Shown: positions 1-9,473 of the stretch, piece by piece
How the letters are laid out: every line of letters begins with the position of its first letter
Numbering within the stretch: position 1 is the stretch's first letter
DNA from: Pseudovibrio sp. Tun.PSC04-5.I4
GTDB lineage: Bacteria > Pseudomonadota > Alphaproteobacteria > Rhizobiales > Stappiaceae
Assembly: GCF_900104145.1 (NCBI RefSeq)
Contig: NZ_FNLB01000006.1
Location: forward strand, 3,908,501 to 3,972,500
Direction: 5' to 3'
DNA length: 64,000 nt
Made by a program: the position numbers and the translations under genes
The notes under the pieces: model-generated
Told to the model about the DNA's origin: nothing
Database searches by the model: none
Seen by the model: the letters and a program-made list of their open reading frames with translations, nothing else

Positions 1-50
1 GATTTTTCGGAAAGTCCAGTTTCATCGAAAAGTTTAAAAGTGATAGACAT
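1..50 (-). CDS. N-terminus of an unidentified protein, cut by the window edge
   Basis: A reading frame begins at an ATG on the minus strand (positions 50-48) and stays open to the window edge, giving MSITFKLFDETGLSEK. An AGAGGG ribosome-binding site lies about 6 bases upstream of the ATG, which supports a real start. Only 16 residues are visible and no family can be assigned. It has the same orientation as the chemoreceptor gene that ends at 265, but a terminator hairpin lies between them. Confidence 0.45.
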   Translation of the reverse strand, partial: MSITFKLFDETGLSEK

Positions 51-204
51 GAAAACCCTCTTGAGCAAACGCCTGTAAATCGATCTGAGATGGGGAGCCA
101 ATTTGCTTGTCAGCTTGTACAGTGACGTCAGTTCATTGATTTCGTGAGTGATGTTCTCAAGGGGCCTTTGAGGGTAAATTGCTTTTCGGTGGGATCAGAC
201 ATGC

Positions 205-232
205 AAAAGGCCTCCGCGTTGGAAGGCCTTTT
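205..232 (-). terminator. Rho-independent terminator after the chemoreceptor gene
   Basis: AAAAGGCCT at 205-213 pairs perfectly with AGGCCTTTT at 224-232, and a further CC/GG pair sits next to a bulge. A-rich and T-rich arms make the hairpin potentially bidirectional. It lies about 30 bases past the stop of the minus-strand chemoreceptor gene, where its terminator is expected. Confidence 0.6.
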
Positions 233-264
233 CTGGTCATGCTGCTCGTTCTTTGGGGGCAGAG

Positions 265-1446
265 TTAGATATTGCGGATGCTGGAGAAGAATTGAGAGAT
301 CTCCCCGGACATTGCTTCGCTCTGCTGGTTTAGCTCATTTGCGGCTGTAGCTGCTGTTGCAACAGCCTGCTCTGATTGCTGTGCTGTTGCCAGAATGTTG
401 GTGAGTTCGTCCGTGACACCCTTGGCATTTTGTGAGGCCGACTGAATGCTTGAGGAGATTTCGTTGGTTGCCAGCCCTTGCTGCTCGACCGCATCTGCGA
501 TGGTGGTTGCTGTTGAGCTGACTTCTTCGATCTTCAGTGAAATCGCGGAGATCTCCTCCACACACCGGCGGGTTTCGCTTTGAATTGCGCTGATCTTGGA
601 TGCAATCTCATCCGTTGCCTGACCGGTTTGGCTGGCAAGGTCCTTCACCTCACTTGCTACAACCGCAAAGCCGCGACCAGCTTCGCCAGCGCGGGCCGCC
701 TCAATGGTGGCGTTGAGTGCAAGAAGGTTGGTCTGCTCAGCGATTGCGCTGATGAGTTCGGTTACAGCGCCAATTTCGTTGGTCGCTGTTTGCAGGCCAA
801 GAACGGTGTTGTTCGTTTGCTCTGCGTCTTTGGATACAGAGCGGGCTGTTTCCGCTGAGCGGTTGACCTGTGTGCCAATCTCGGAAACATTTGCGGACAT
901 TTCTTCAACGGCAGCTGCTCCGGATTGCACGTCAGCGGCTGTATAGTCCGCAGACTGACTTGCTGCTTCGGCTGCCAGTTTACTTTGCTGGGAGGCTTTA
1001 CGCAGGGTGAGAGCGGAGTTCTCAACACGAGAGCCAGCTTTATCGACATGCTCAATACGTTGGCCGATAAGTTGCTCGAATTGGTTGATTGCGCCTTCAA
1101 GTTGGGACGTGCGTTGGTCACGTTCTTCAGTGTGATGGCGATGATAGGCTGAGACGGCCTGACCCATGTCGAACAGGGCAGCTTTTTGCATTGCGATGAG
1201 GCTGCGTGTCAGACGACGGGTAGAGAAGCGCATTTTTCTGGAAAGGACTTTGGTGAGTTCCTCCAAAATAAAGGCATAACCACCGATATACCAATCTGGC
1301 TCTAGGTCGGTGTGTACGTGGGCCCGGCCAATTTTATCAACGCGAGAGATGTAGTCCTCGTCGAAACCGCTTAGGAAAAGAGCTTTCCAGTGGTTGGACT
1401 GTGCGGATTTTAAACCATTAATTTTGCCGGAAACCTTCTTCTTCAA
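265..1446 (-). CDS. Globin-coupled methyl-accepting chemotaxis protein (HemAT-like)
   Basis: Soluble aerotaxis-type receptor. The N-terminal part is a protoglobin (globin-coupled sensor) domain, recognisable by the IGRAHVHTDLEPDWYIGGY segment, which holds the likely proximal haem histidine. The rest is a methyl-accepting signalling domain, with the conserved hairpin tip around EQTNLLALNATIEAARAGE near residue 240. No membrane segment is visible, as expected for this family. Known family role: oxygen binding to haem controls CheA signalling. The TTG at 1446 is the first canonical start, but it falls inside the globin fold. The same frame stays open upstream to 1675 and encodes the missing first globin helices (LDFFKIDSQTIS, LWPIIEGHLPAIL). 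No ATG, GTG or TTG occurs there in frame, so the true start is a rare codon, or the 5' end is damaged. Confidence 0.85.
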   Translation of the reverse strand: MKKKVSGKINGLKSAQSNHWKALFLSGFDEDYISRVDKIGRAHVHTDLEPDWYIGGYAFILEELTKVLSRKMRFSTRRLTRSLIAMQKAALFDMGQAVSAYHRHHTEERDQRTSQLEGAINQFEQLIGQRIEHVDKAGSRVENSALTLRKASQQSKLAAEAASQSADYTAADVQSGAAAVEEMSANVSEIGTQVNRSAETARSVSKDAEQTNNTVLGLQTATNEIGAVTELISAIAEQTNLLALNATIEAARAGEAGRGFAVVASEVKDLASQTGQATDEIASKISAIQSETRRCVEEISAISLKIEEVSSTATTIADAVEQQGLATNEISSSIQSASQNAKGVTDELTNILATAQQSEQAVATAATAANELNQQSEAMSGEISQFFSSIRNI

Positions 1447-1674
1447 GTCAGGATCACGCTCGATATGGGCATAAAAATCACTTAAAATAGCCGGTAGGTG
1501 GCCCTCAATAATAGGCCAAAGACCTGAAAGTGTTGAAATGGTCTGGCTGTCGATTTTAAAGAAATCGAGCTGGCTCGTGAGACCCTGTGAATTTTTAGTG
1601 GTCGTGGCAGCAAATGTCCCGTGTATCTGTCGAGATGTTTTGCAATTACAAATATTAATACTAGGTAGATTTAG

Positions 1675-1999
1675 TTAGATTCAATTTTTGATATACACTC
1701 AGGCGTCTGTGGATAATCCTGGGTTGTGATTGAATTTGAGTTTTGGAGGTTAGGATATGTGCGAGTTTCCCACGGGGATTCCGATATTCCTCAGTTTGCT
1801 CGTTAACTTATTGAGAATTCGACTATCTGATATGTATTTAGTGGATAAAACATGTAGCGCACATAAGAAATGCCGCTCACGGCGGCATTTCTTGATTTCG
1901 CATATTGTTTGACGCAGAGGCATTTCAAAGATTAGTGCAGTTTGCGAGAATCTTTACCTCGTCGGATTTGCATCCTTAGCGCCCCTGCTTGAAGGCGGA
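1675..1999. other. Intergenic gap between the chemoreceptor gene and greA
   Basis: No convincing gene is seen. The stretch is AT-rich, and its only structured element is the hairpin at 1865-1893. The promoter of the minus-strand chemoreceptor gene is presumably near 1680-1800, but no clear -35/-10 pair can be assigned. Confidence 0.5.
1865..1893. terminator. Strong hairpin downstream of greA
   Basis: A perfect 12-bp stem: AAGAAATGCCGC (1865-1876) and its complement (1882-1893) around a 5-base loop. It lies about 105 bases past the greA stop. The flanking U-tract is short, so it may terminate greA or only protect its 3' end. Confidence 0.55.
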
Positions 2000-2473
2000 T
2001 TAAACGAATTCCACCTTGGTGATTTCATATCCGCGTGCTCCGCCCGGAGCAGCAACTTCAACGCTGTCTCCTACGGATTTACCGATGAGTGCGCGTGCAA
2101 TCGGAGAGGAAAGCGAAATACGGCCTTGTTTCACGTCAGCTTCGATGTCGCCAACGATCATGTATTTCTTTTCCGCCTCGGTATCTTCGTCTATGAGGGA
2201 AACAGTTGCACCAAACTTAACAGTATCGCCGCTCAGCTTGGTGAGGTCGATAATCTCTGCAAGACTCTGCAGTGCTTCGAGATGCTTAATGCGGCCTTCG
2301 TTCAGGCTCTGATGTTCCTTCGCCGCGTGGTATTCAGCGTTTTCGGAAAGATCGCCGTGAGCACGGGCTTCGGAAATTGCGGCAATAATGCGCGGGCGAT
2401 TTTCGGTTGTACGAAGCTTAAGCTCTTTAACGAGCATCGTATAACCTGCCGGCGTCATAGGTACCTTTTCCAT
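2000..2473 (-). CDS. greA: Transcription elongation factor GreA
   Basis: GreA rescues backtracked RNA polymerase by stimulating cleavage of the extruded 3' end of the transcript. The 157 residues match the usual 157-158. Residues 1-75 form the coiled-coil arm, which is inserted into the polymerase secondary channel, with the family signature SEARAHGDLSENAEYHAAKE. The rest is the FKBP-like C-terminal domain, ending in GYEITKVEF. The ATG at 2473 has an AGAAAGGTG ribosome-binding site. The gene lies downstream of carB in the same direction but is separated from it by a terminator, so it is probably transcribed from its own promoter. Confidence 0.97.
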   Translation of the reverse strand: MEKVPMTPAGYTMLVKELKLRTTENRPRIIAAISEARAHGDLSENAEYHAAKEHQSLNEGRIKHLEALQSLAEIIDLTKLSGDTVKFGATVSLIDEDTEAEKKYMIVGDIEADVKQGRISLSSPIARALIGKSVGDSVEVAAPGGARGYEITKVEFV

Positions 2474-2530
2474 GGCTCGTACACCTTTCTAAGTATGTGG
2501 TGATGTGGCCCATCACAATAAAAAAACTGA

Positions 2531-2555
2531 CCGGGCTGAGTAAACCTCAACCCGG
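2531..2555 (-). terminator. Rho-independent terminator of carB
   Basis: CCGGGCTGAG at 2531-2540 pairs with CTCAACCCGG at 2546-2555, with one G-U-type mismatch. On the minus strand a run of Ts follows (2521-2526). The hairpin is 14 bases past the carB stop. Confidence 0.75.
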
Positions 2556-2568
2556 ACTTGTAGGTTAT

Positions 2569-5500
2569 TTATTTGAAGTAAGATTGTAGTGATCTTACTT
2601 CAAGAGTTTTCGCGCGGAACGCTTCAATGCCTTGAGCTGCTGCTATGGCTCCCGCTACAGTGGTGTAGTAGGGAACCTTATTCATCAGCGCAGCCTGACG
2701 CAGTGACCGGCTATCGGAAAGTGCCTGAGCGCCTTCAGTTGTATTGAAGACGAGTTGAACTTCCCCGTTCTTGATAGCATCAACGATATGTGGCCGCCCT
2801 TCAAGCACCTTGTTGACCTTTGAACAAGGGATGCCTTGGTTTTCCAAATATCTTTGCGTGCCTTCGGAGGATATAATGGAAAACCCTGATGCCGCAAGTT
2901 TCCGTGCCGACTCAACGATCTTTGCCTTATCCGCATCTTTTAGTGAGATGAAGACAGTTCCGCCTGATGGAATGATCGTTCCGCCACCAAGTTGAGATTT
3001 TGCGAAAGCAAAGGAGAAGTCGGTGTCCAGACCCATCACTTCACCTGTGGAGCGCATCTCAGGCCCAAGGATTGTATCAACACCGGGGAAGCGTGCGAAT
3101 GGAAAGACAGCTTCTTTCACTGCAACGTGGTCGAGCTTCTTCGGTTTGAGGTTGAAGCTTGCAAGCTTTTCGCCAGCCATGATCCGAGCTGCAATCTTCG
3201 CGATTGGTTCGCCGATGGTCTTTGCCACAAACGGAACGGTTCTGGATGCACGCGGGTTGACTTCCAGCACGTAGATCTCACCCTCTTTGATGGCGAACTG
3301 AACGTTCATCAAGCCAACCACATTGAGTGCGAGAGCAAGTTTGCGTCCTTGTTCTTCCAGCTCGGCGAGCATTTCATCACTCAAAGAATAAGCCGGCAGG
3401 GAACACGCGCTGTCGCCGGAGTGGATGCCAGCTTCTTCGATGTGCTCCATGATGGCACAGATGAAGACATCTTCACCATCACACAGAGCGTCAACGTCTA
3501 CCTCAATTGCGCCTTCAAGGTAGCGGTCAAACAACAGTGGGTTGGTGCCGAGCAGGGTGTTGATCTGGCCTGTTTTATCGTTCGGGTATTTGGCGCGCAC
3601 ATCATGCGGAACCAGCTCTGGTAGTGTGCCGAGCAGGTAGTTGTTGAGTGCTTCATCATCGCGAATGATCTGCATGGCACGGCCACCCAGAACATAGGAG
3701 GGGCGAACAACAAGTGGCAGGCCCAGGTTGCTCGCAATCATACGGCCCTGTTCCACAGAGTAGGCGATGCCGTTTTCCGGCTGCTTCAGGTTGATCCTGT
3801 GTAGCAGGCGCTGGAAACGGTCGCGGTCTTCTGCAAGGTCGATCATGTCTGGAGACGTGCCCAGAATTGGAATGCCTGCGTCGACGAGTGACTGAGCTAG
3901 CTTCAAAGGAGTCTGGCCGCCGAACTGAACGATAACGCCTTTCAGTGTGCCCTTGGAGTTTTCAAGGTGAAGGATTTCCAGCACGTCTTCGGGAGTGAGT
4001 GATTCAAAGTAGAGACGATCAGATGTGTCGTAATCGGTCGAGACTGTTTCCGGGTTACAGTTGATCATGATGGATTCATAACCAGCATCTTTCAACGCGA
4101 ACGCAGCATGACAGCAGCAGTAATCGAACTCGATGCCCTGACCAATCCGGTTTGGTCCGCCGCCCAGAATGACAACCTTCTCTTTATCGCTTGGGTTTGC
4201 TTCACAAGACGGCAAGCCCGGAGTTGGTGTCTCATAGGTGGAGTACATGTACGGGGTTGGAGATGCGAATTCAGCTGCACAGGTATCAATGCGCTTGTAG
4301 ACCGGTTTCACATTCAGTTCTGCACGCAGAGCTGCAACTTTATCTGCTGTGGTCTGTGTGAGAACGGCAAGGCGGTTGTCTGAGAAGCCCATAGCTTTGA
4401 CCATGCGCAAGGCCTGTGCATTGTCTGGCAGGCCGTGCTCGATGATCTTTTGTTCCATCTCCACGATTTCTTTGATCTGTTCGAGGAACCATGGATCAAT
4501 CTTGCAGATGTCGTGGATTTCTTTTGCAGTTGTGCCGAGGCGCATGGCTTGGGCCACGTTCAGCAAACGATCCGGGGTAGGGACAGCAAGAGATTTGCGG
4601 ATAGCGGTGTAGTCTTCGCCGTGACCGATGCCGTCGACCTCGATTGGATCAAGGCCTGTCAGTCCTGTTTCCAAGCCGCGCAAGGCTTTCTGCAAGCTTT
4701 CTTTGAAGGTCCGGCCAATGGCCATGACTTCACCAACAGACTTCATTGCTGTTGTCAAAGTTGGTTCTGCACCCGGGAATTTTTCAAATGCGAAGCGAGG
4801 GATCTTTGTGACGACATAGTCGATTGTTGGTTCAAACGATGCCGGGGTCGCGCCGCCGGTGATGTCGTTTTCCAACTCATCCAGTGTGTAGCCAACAGCT
4901 AGTTTTGCCGCGATTTTAGCAATCGGGAAACCTGTTGCTTTGGAGGCCAGAGCAGAGGAGCGGGATACGCGTGGGTTCATCTCAATAACGATGAGACGAC
5001 CATCAGCCGGGTTTACAGCGAACTGAACGTTGGACCCGCCGGTTTCCACGCCGATCTCGCGCAGAACAGCAATCGAGGCGTTCCGCATGATCTGGTATTC
5101 TTTGTCCGTCAGCGTCAAAGCAGGGGCGACGGTGATGGAATCGCCAGTGTGAACGCCCATCGGGTCAATGTTTTCAATGGAACAGATGATGATGCAGTTA
5201 TCCGCCGTATCGCGGACCACTTCCATCTCGTATTCTTTCCAGCCGAGCAAGCTTTCGTCGATGAGGACCTGGCCGTTTGGTGAGGCATCAATACCGGAGC
5301 GAACAATCTGTTCGAATTCTTCACGGTTATAAGCGACGCCGCCGCCTGTGCCGCCGAGGGTAAACGCTGGACGAATGATCGCTGGCAGGCCGATGGTATC
5401 AATCTGGCTCATGGCTATTGCGTAGCCCGCTCCACGATCATACCCGACGATGTTACCCTCATCGTTTAGGATTGGAGGAGAAGAGGCGATTGCTGCGCGT

Positions 5501-5931
5501 GGGTTTTCAAGGCCGATCTTGTCCATGGCCGCGCGGAATTTCTCGCGATCCTCAGCTTTGTCGATTACCTCAGCGCGGGCGCCAATCATCTCAACGTTGT
5601 ATTTTTTCAGCACGCCCAGACGATCAAGCTCCAGCGCGCAGTTCAGCGCTGTCTGTCCGCCCATGGTTGGCAGCAGAGCGTCCGGCTTTTCCTTTGCGAT
5701 GATCTTCTCAACGGCGTCTGCCGTGATGGGCTCGATGTAGGTTGCGTCAGCTAGATCCGGGTCCGTCATGATGGTTGCCGGATTAGAGTTCACCAAGATT
5801 ATGCGGTAGCCCTCATCTCGCAGTGCCTTACAAGCCTGAGTACCGGAGTAATCGAACTCACAGGCTTGACCAATCACGATAGGTCCAGCCCCGATGATCA
5901 TGATAGATTGGATGTCATTGCGTTTAGGCAT
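2569..5931 (-). CDS. carB: Carbamoyl-phosphate synthase large subunit
   Basis: Makes carbamoyl phosphate from bicarbonate, ammonia (delivered by CarA) and two ATP, for pyrimidine and arginine synthesis. The 1120 residues show the duplicated layout: an N-terminal biotin-carboxylase-like and ATP-grasp half, an oligomerisation region around 420-550, a second ATP-grasp half (starting around VVILGGGPNRIGQGIEFDY), and a C-terminal MGS-like allosteric domain. It is somewhat longer than the E. coli enzyme (1073). Two metal-binding segments of the form E-x-N-P-R (VIEMNPRVSRSS and VLEVNPRASRTV) are present. The partner carA lies about 2 kb away on the same strand but is not adjacent, a split arrangement common in alphaproteobacteria. 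Confidence 0.98.
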   Translation of the reverse strand: MPKRNDIQSIMIIGAGPIVIGQACEFDYSGTQACKALRDEGYRIILVNSNPATIMTDPDLADATYIEPITADAVEKIIAKEKPDALLPTMGGQTALNCALELDRLGVLKKYNVEMIGARAEVIDKAEDREKFRAAMDKIGLENPRAAIASSPPILNDEGNIVGYDRGAGYAIAMSQIDTIGLPAIIRPAFTLGGTGGGVAYNREEFEQIVRSGIDASPNGQVLIDESLLGWKEYEMEVVRDTADNCIIICSIENIDPMGVHTGDSITVAPALTLTDKEYQIMRNASIAVLREIGVETGGSNVQFAVNPADGRLIVIEMNPRVSRSSALASKATGFPIAKIAAKLAVGYTLDELENDITGGATPASFEPTIDYVVTKIPRFAFEKFPGAEPTLTTAMKSVGEVMAIGRTFKESLQKALRGLETGLTGLDPIEVDGIGHGEDYTAIRKSLAVPTPDRLLNVAQAMRLGTTAKEIHDICKIDPWFLEQIKEIVEMEQKIIEHGLPDNAQALRMVKAMGFSDNRLAVLTQTTADKVAALRAELNVKPVYKRIDTCAAEFASPTPYMYSTYETPTPGLPSCEANPSDKEKVVILGGGPNRIGQGIEFDYCCCHAAFALKDAGYESIMINCNPETVSTDYDTSDRLYFESLTPEDVLEILHLENSKGTLKGVIVQFGGQTPLKLAQSLVDAGIPILGTSPDMIDLAEDRDRFQRLLHRINLKQPENGIAYSVEQGRMIASNLGLPLVVRPSYVLGGRAMQIIRDDEALNNYLLGTLPELVPHDVRAKYPNDKTGQINTLLGTNPLLFDRYLEGAIEVDVDALCDGEDVFICAIMEHIEEAGIHSGDSACSLPAYSLSDEMLAELEEQGRKLALALNVVGLMNVQFAIKEGEIYVLEVNPRASRTVPFVAKTIGEPIAKIAARIMAGEKLASFNLKPKKLDHVAVKEAVFPFARFPGVDTILGPEMRSTGEVMGLDTDFSFAFAKSQLGGGTIIPSGGTVFISLKDADKAKIVESARKLAASGFSIISSEGTQRYLENQGIPCSKVNKVLEGRPHIVDAIKNGEVQLVFNTTEGAQALSDSRSLRQAALMNKVPYYTTVAGAIAAAQGIEAFRAKTLEVRSLQSYFK

Positions 5932-6090
5932 GGTGACTCACATATGCTCGCGTTTAAGCACCAGCGCGCCCGAATGGTGCTCTGGTGGATCCTTCATAGG
6001 AGTATGTCGGCTGAGCGCGTGTTATATAAAAGGTTGGAGCGTTTATAAACCCCGACGAACGCCTATTTCCGAAATAATCCGTTTTTTTTC

Positions 6091-6342
6091 TCAAGACTTA
6101 GGGGGAGTTTCTTCAGCTAAAGTCGTAGTCATGACGGCTTCTTGCCCATTAAAGTCAGAAATTCCTTTGCTTAAGGCATAACAAGCAAGGCGCACAGACT
6201 TCGGAATTTCAACTGGTTTACCGTCTCGGTTGCCATTTTCATAATATTGAATCATCCGTTTTTTTAGGCCGAGGTGTTCTGCTGCCTCTTTTTGTTTGTA
6301 GCCGAGTGCTTTGCGCCATGCCCGAAACTGTGATGGTTTCAT
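6091..6342 (-). CDS. Small XRE-type helix-turn-helix protein
   Basis: An 83-residue protein whose first 50 residues form a Cro/C1-type DNA-binding domain (FRAWRKALGYKQKEAAEHLGL followed by KRMIQYYENG). The tail of about 30 residues resembles no known domain. It lies upstream of carB on the same strand, with about 160 bases between them and no obvious terminator. Whether it regulates carB is unknown. Genes of this size and type are often stand-alone chromosomal regulators or prophage relics. Confidence 0.75.
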   Translation of the reverse strand: MKPSQFRAWRKALGYKQKEAAEHLGLKKRMIQYYENGNRDGKPVEIPKSVRLACYALSKGISDFNGQEAVMTTTLAEETPPKS

Positions 6343-7440
6343 GATACTAACCCGATGATTCAGATAGGAAAATGTTATTCTACAGGCTGAAACTTAACAG
6401 TCTGCCTTGGCATTATTGCATATAACGGGGAAATAAAAACGCACTTGAGGCGTTGAATTCGTTGAAAAGTAGGCATGTGAGTTTCAAGCGCAGAAATTGC
6501 CATGTCGAAGCCAAAGGAAATGGAAGAATGTCGGTGTGCAACTTTCTAGGTTTAGATGAGGGGCTGTCTTGCGGCTTTCGCTTTATGTGGCAAATTGATG
6601 ACGTTTCATTCAATTGGAACTGGTGGGACCAATTTTGTGTAGTTTGCATTGATTAGCGTTTCTATCTTATGCAGTTTGTCTCCAAAATGTGCCCGATTAT
6701 AGATCCTGACGGTCGTTGATCGCTCTGTACGCGAGGTAAGTTTATAGTTTTGCTGCGCGAAAAATGAACAGCCTGTTCAAAAAATGTGCAACTTACTCAC
6801 TTTGGCTGACCAATCGTTATTTTCTTGAGAAAGAATAGAGCAAAAGTAGTTCTAGAGATGCCGAGTAGTTAATCGTCAAATTTGACTTTACGTCTCACTC
6901 TTAGTCATGTTGGCATATTATTGATAATATGTAATTGATGGGGTTGTAGTATATTATCCTGCTTAACGCAGAATTATATTTGGAATTTGCATGAAAATTA
7001 GAGAATAGTTTTAGTTGTATCAAAAATATAGTCTCAATATTTTCATATATTACTTATTCCGTATAAATACTTATAATATTATTGCGGAGGTCACCTAGTG
7101 TATACGTTGGCCAGTCGAAGTAAAAATTGCAATAACGGGCTATATTTTGTCAGTCTCCTTGTGTAGATTATCAATTATCCAAGGTGAATTACCATAGAAT
7201 TTATTGAGGATTTTGAAGGTGAGGGTACTCAAATCATGCGGCAAAATCGTTTTGCACCTATCCTTGGATAGTGTTCGGAGCATGCTGCTATGAGGCGGGT
7301 GCCTAAAGCTGCAAAATAACTAGTAGAGAATTGAAGGGGTACAAAAGTTATTTGGGGAATTCATGGACGCCCCGGGTGGGGAGCGGAAATGATGAGCTTT
7401 TGTAACTCTTCTAAGGTTTAACATACAAACCACCGGGCAA
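6343..7440. other. 1.1-kb AT-rich intergenic region
   Basis: No supported gene is seen. Short open frames near 6413-6656 lack ribosome-binding sites and family resemblance. The middle (about 6880-7110) is clearly richer in A and T than its neighbours. It sits between two regulator genes (XRE and MerR) and may hold promoters or a lost gene. No repeats or hairpins of note were seen. Confidence 0.5.
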
Positions 7441-7896
7441 ATGGAAATGAATAGTATTCCTAGTAGGCTTGATGTCGCTGCAGATATCGCTGGACCAATT
7501 CGTGAGGATGATGGGGACGGTCAACTGCTTGCGATTTCTGAGATGTCAGAGTTGTTTAGTGTAACTCTGCGTACACTTCGCTTTTATGAGGAGAAGGGGC
7601 TTCTTAACCCTGTACGCCGTGGTGCACGTCGCTTTTACAGAAGTCGTGACGTCAGCCGTATGCGGGTTATCTTGCAAGCGAAGAAAATCGGTCTCACACT
7701 CGCTGAGGTCCGTCGCATTATCAAACTCGTAGAGGGCACCAGCCCACGCGCTGATCAGCTGACAGAGCTGCAGGACATTTGTGGAGCGCAAGAACTGCTG
7801 CTTCATGAGCAAGAGCAGGCTTTGCAGGAGCAGATCGCAGAAGTGCGCGGTGTTTCTCAAGCACTCATCACGATGCTTGAAAAAGAAGCTGCATAA
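7441..7896 (+). CDS. MerR-family transcriptional regulator
   Basis: A 151-residue regulator with an N-terminal winged helix starting near residue 30 (AISEMSELFSVTLRTLRFYEEKGL, the MerR recognition signature). A coiled-coil dimerisation helix fills the second half. No cysteine cluster typical of the metal sensors CueR or ZntR is seen in the C-terminus, so the effector is probably not a soft metal. The first 25 residues are an unusual acidic leader. Two ATG codons (7441 and 7447) are possible and neither has a strong ribosome-binding site. The gene is monocistronic, with its own terminator. Confidence 0.85.
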   Translation: MEMNSIPSRLDVAADIAGPIREDDGDGQLLAISEMSELFSVTLRTLRFYEEKGLLNPVRRGARRFYRSRDVSRMRVILQAKKIGLTLAEVRRIIKLVEGTSPRADQLTELQDICGAQELLLHEQEQALQEQIAEVRGVSQALITMLEKEAA

Positions 7897-7917
7897 ATCA
7901 CAAGGTTTTGTGATGCT

Positions 7918-7948
7918 AAACCCGGCTCCATTGGTGCCGGGTTTTTTG
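7918..7948 (+). terminator. Rho-independent terminator of the MerR gene
   Basis: AAACCCGGC (7918-7926) pairs with GCCGGGTTT (7936-7944) and is followed by a T-run. It begins 22 bases past the MerR stop codon. Confidence 0.85.
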
Positions 7949-7983
7949 TTGTCTTGGTGCAGAAAAAATTGGCGCTCAAACAA

Positions 7984-8008
7984 AAAGCGGAGCCTGAGGC
8001 CCCGCTTT
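7984..8008 (-). terminator. Terminator of carA
   Basis: AAAGCGG (7984-7990) pairs with CCGCTTT (8002-8008), and GC-rich bases lie in between. Read on the minus strand, the hairpin follows the carA stop by about 25 bases and runs into Ts. Confidence 0.65.
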
Positions 8009-8033
8009 GAATTTTTCGTCTCCGCCTTGTAGT

Positions 8034-9224
8034 TTACTTTGCGGCAGAGGCTTTGTGGTTCTCGATCATCTCGATAAAACGAGCGAAGAGGTAATGGCTG
8101 TCTTGCGGACCCGGTGAGGCTTCCGGGTGATGCTGTACCGAGAAAACCGGCGCATCTTTGACACGCAGGCCGCAGTTGGTGCCATCGAACAGGGATACGT
8201 GAGTTTCTTCCACGTTCTCTGGCAGGCTGCCTGCGTTTACGGAGAAGCCATGGTTCATGCTGGTGATCTCAACCTTGTTGGTTGTGTAGTCATGAACTGG
8301 ATGGTTTGCGCCGTGGTGGCCCTGATGCATTTTCTGCGTCGTGCCGCCAAGAGCAAGCGCTAGCATCTGGTGGCCCAGACAAATACCAAAGACAGGTAGA
8401 CCTGAAGCCACAAGTGCGCGGATTGTTGGAACCGCATACTCACCCGTTGCTGCTGGATCGCCCGGTCCGTTGGACAGGAAGACACCATCCGGTTTGTGAG
8501 AGAGGATTTCCTCAGCTGAGGTGGTTGCTGGAACAACAGTCACGCGGCAACCAGCTTCAGCCAGTAGACGCAGAATGTTGCGCTTCACACCGAAGTCCAT
8601 TGCAACAACATGATAGGCTGGCTGTGTTTGCTCGCCAAAGCCCTCTTGCCATGCCCATGTGGTTTCGTTCCAGTCGTAAGTCTTGGCAGTGCTGAGGCCT
8701 TTCGCCAGATCCATACCTTCCAGATCAGGAAGGTTGGCTGCTTCTGCTTTTAGGGCATCCACATCGAAATTGCCGTCCGGATCATGCGCGATGATCGCAT
8801 TTTGCATGCCTTTGTCGCGAATGAAGGCCGTGAGCGCACGGGTATCAACGCCGGACAGACCAACAATATTGCAGGCCTTGAGCCATTCATCGAAGTGATT
8901 TCCGGACCGATAGTTGGAGGGAGTGGTGATGTCAGTGCGTATAATTGCACCGCGTGCACCGGTCGTTCCTTCCATATCTACAGTTTCGATATCATCTAGG
9001 TTGGTACCGACGTTGCCAATATGCGGGAAGGTGAAAGTGATGATCTGTCCTGCATAGGATGGATCTGTGAGAATCTCTTCATACCCGGTCATAGCCGTAT
9101 TGAAGCAGACTTCGCCTGACGCTTTTCCAAGGGCTCCAACGCCTCGTCCTTCGATGACAGTGCCATCGGCGAGAACGAGGAGGGCGGTAGGTTTTGGCGC
9201 AGACCACGCGTCTTGAGCTTTCAT
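8034..9224 (-). CDS. carA: Carbamoyl-phosphate synthase small (glutaminase) subunit
   Basis: Hydrolyses glutamine and passes ammonia to CarB. The N-terminal half is the CPSase small-subunit domain (GTVIEGRGVGA, then FNTAMTGYEEILTDPSYAGQ). The C-terminal half is a class I glutamine amidotransferase, with the nucleophile in FGICLGHQMLALALGG and the His/Glu pair in VQHHPEASPGPQD. The ATG at 9224 is preferred (396 residues): it has AAGAAAG upstream, and the protein then begins MKAQDAWSAPKPTALLVLADG, as in relatives. An in-frame TTG at 9254 would add 10 residues but has no good ribosome-binding site. Confidence 0.96.
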   Translation of the reverse strand: MKAQDAWSAPKPTALLVLADGTVIEGRGVGALGKASGEVCFNTAMTGYEEILTDPSYAGQIITFTFPHIGNVGTNLDDIETVDMEGTTGARGAIIRTDITTPSNYRSGNHFDEWLKACNIVGLSGVDTRALTAFIRDKGMQNAIIAHDPDGNFDVDALKAEAANLPDLEGMDLAKGLSTAKTYDWNETTWAWQEGFGEQTQPAYHVVAMDFGVKRNILRLLAEAGCRVTVVPATTSAEEILSHKPDGVFLSNGPGDPAATGEYAVPTIRALVASGLPVFGICLGHQMLALALGGTTQKMHQGHHGANHPVHDYTTNKVEITSMNHGFSVNAGSLPENVEETHVSLFDGTNCGLRVKDAPVFSVQHHPEASPGPQDSHYLFARFIEMIENHKASAAK

Positions 9225-9473
9225 CACTTGCTTTCTTGATACGGTTGATGACAATATGCGTCCATCTGAAACGCGGCCTAAGGACTTGACTTTGGCGCGT
9301 CACAGTCGCATCAAGGCCGGGACCATAGGAGAACGGTTCTCTCTGGTCAATATCACTCGTGTAGAAATAATACTGCGAGAATTACGGGAAATTAGCCTAA
9401 ATCATAAGGACGAGGTCTATTTGTTTGTCTTATAGAGCCTCTTTTTGAGTTTCCGCGTCAGGGTTCCTTTAGT

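Noticed and set aside
6413..6656. Overlapping short frames on both strands in the AT-rich gap
   Set aside because: No ribosome-binding sites, biased composition and no family resemblance.
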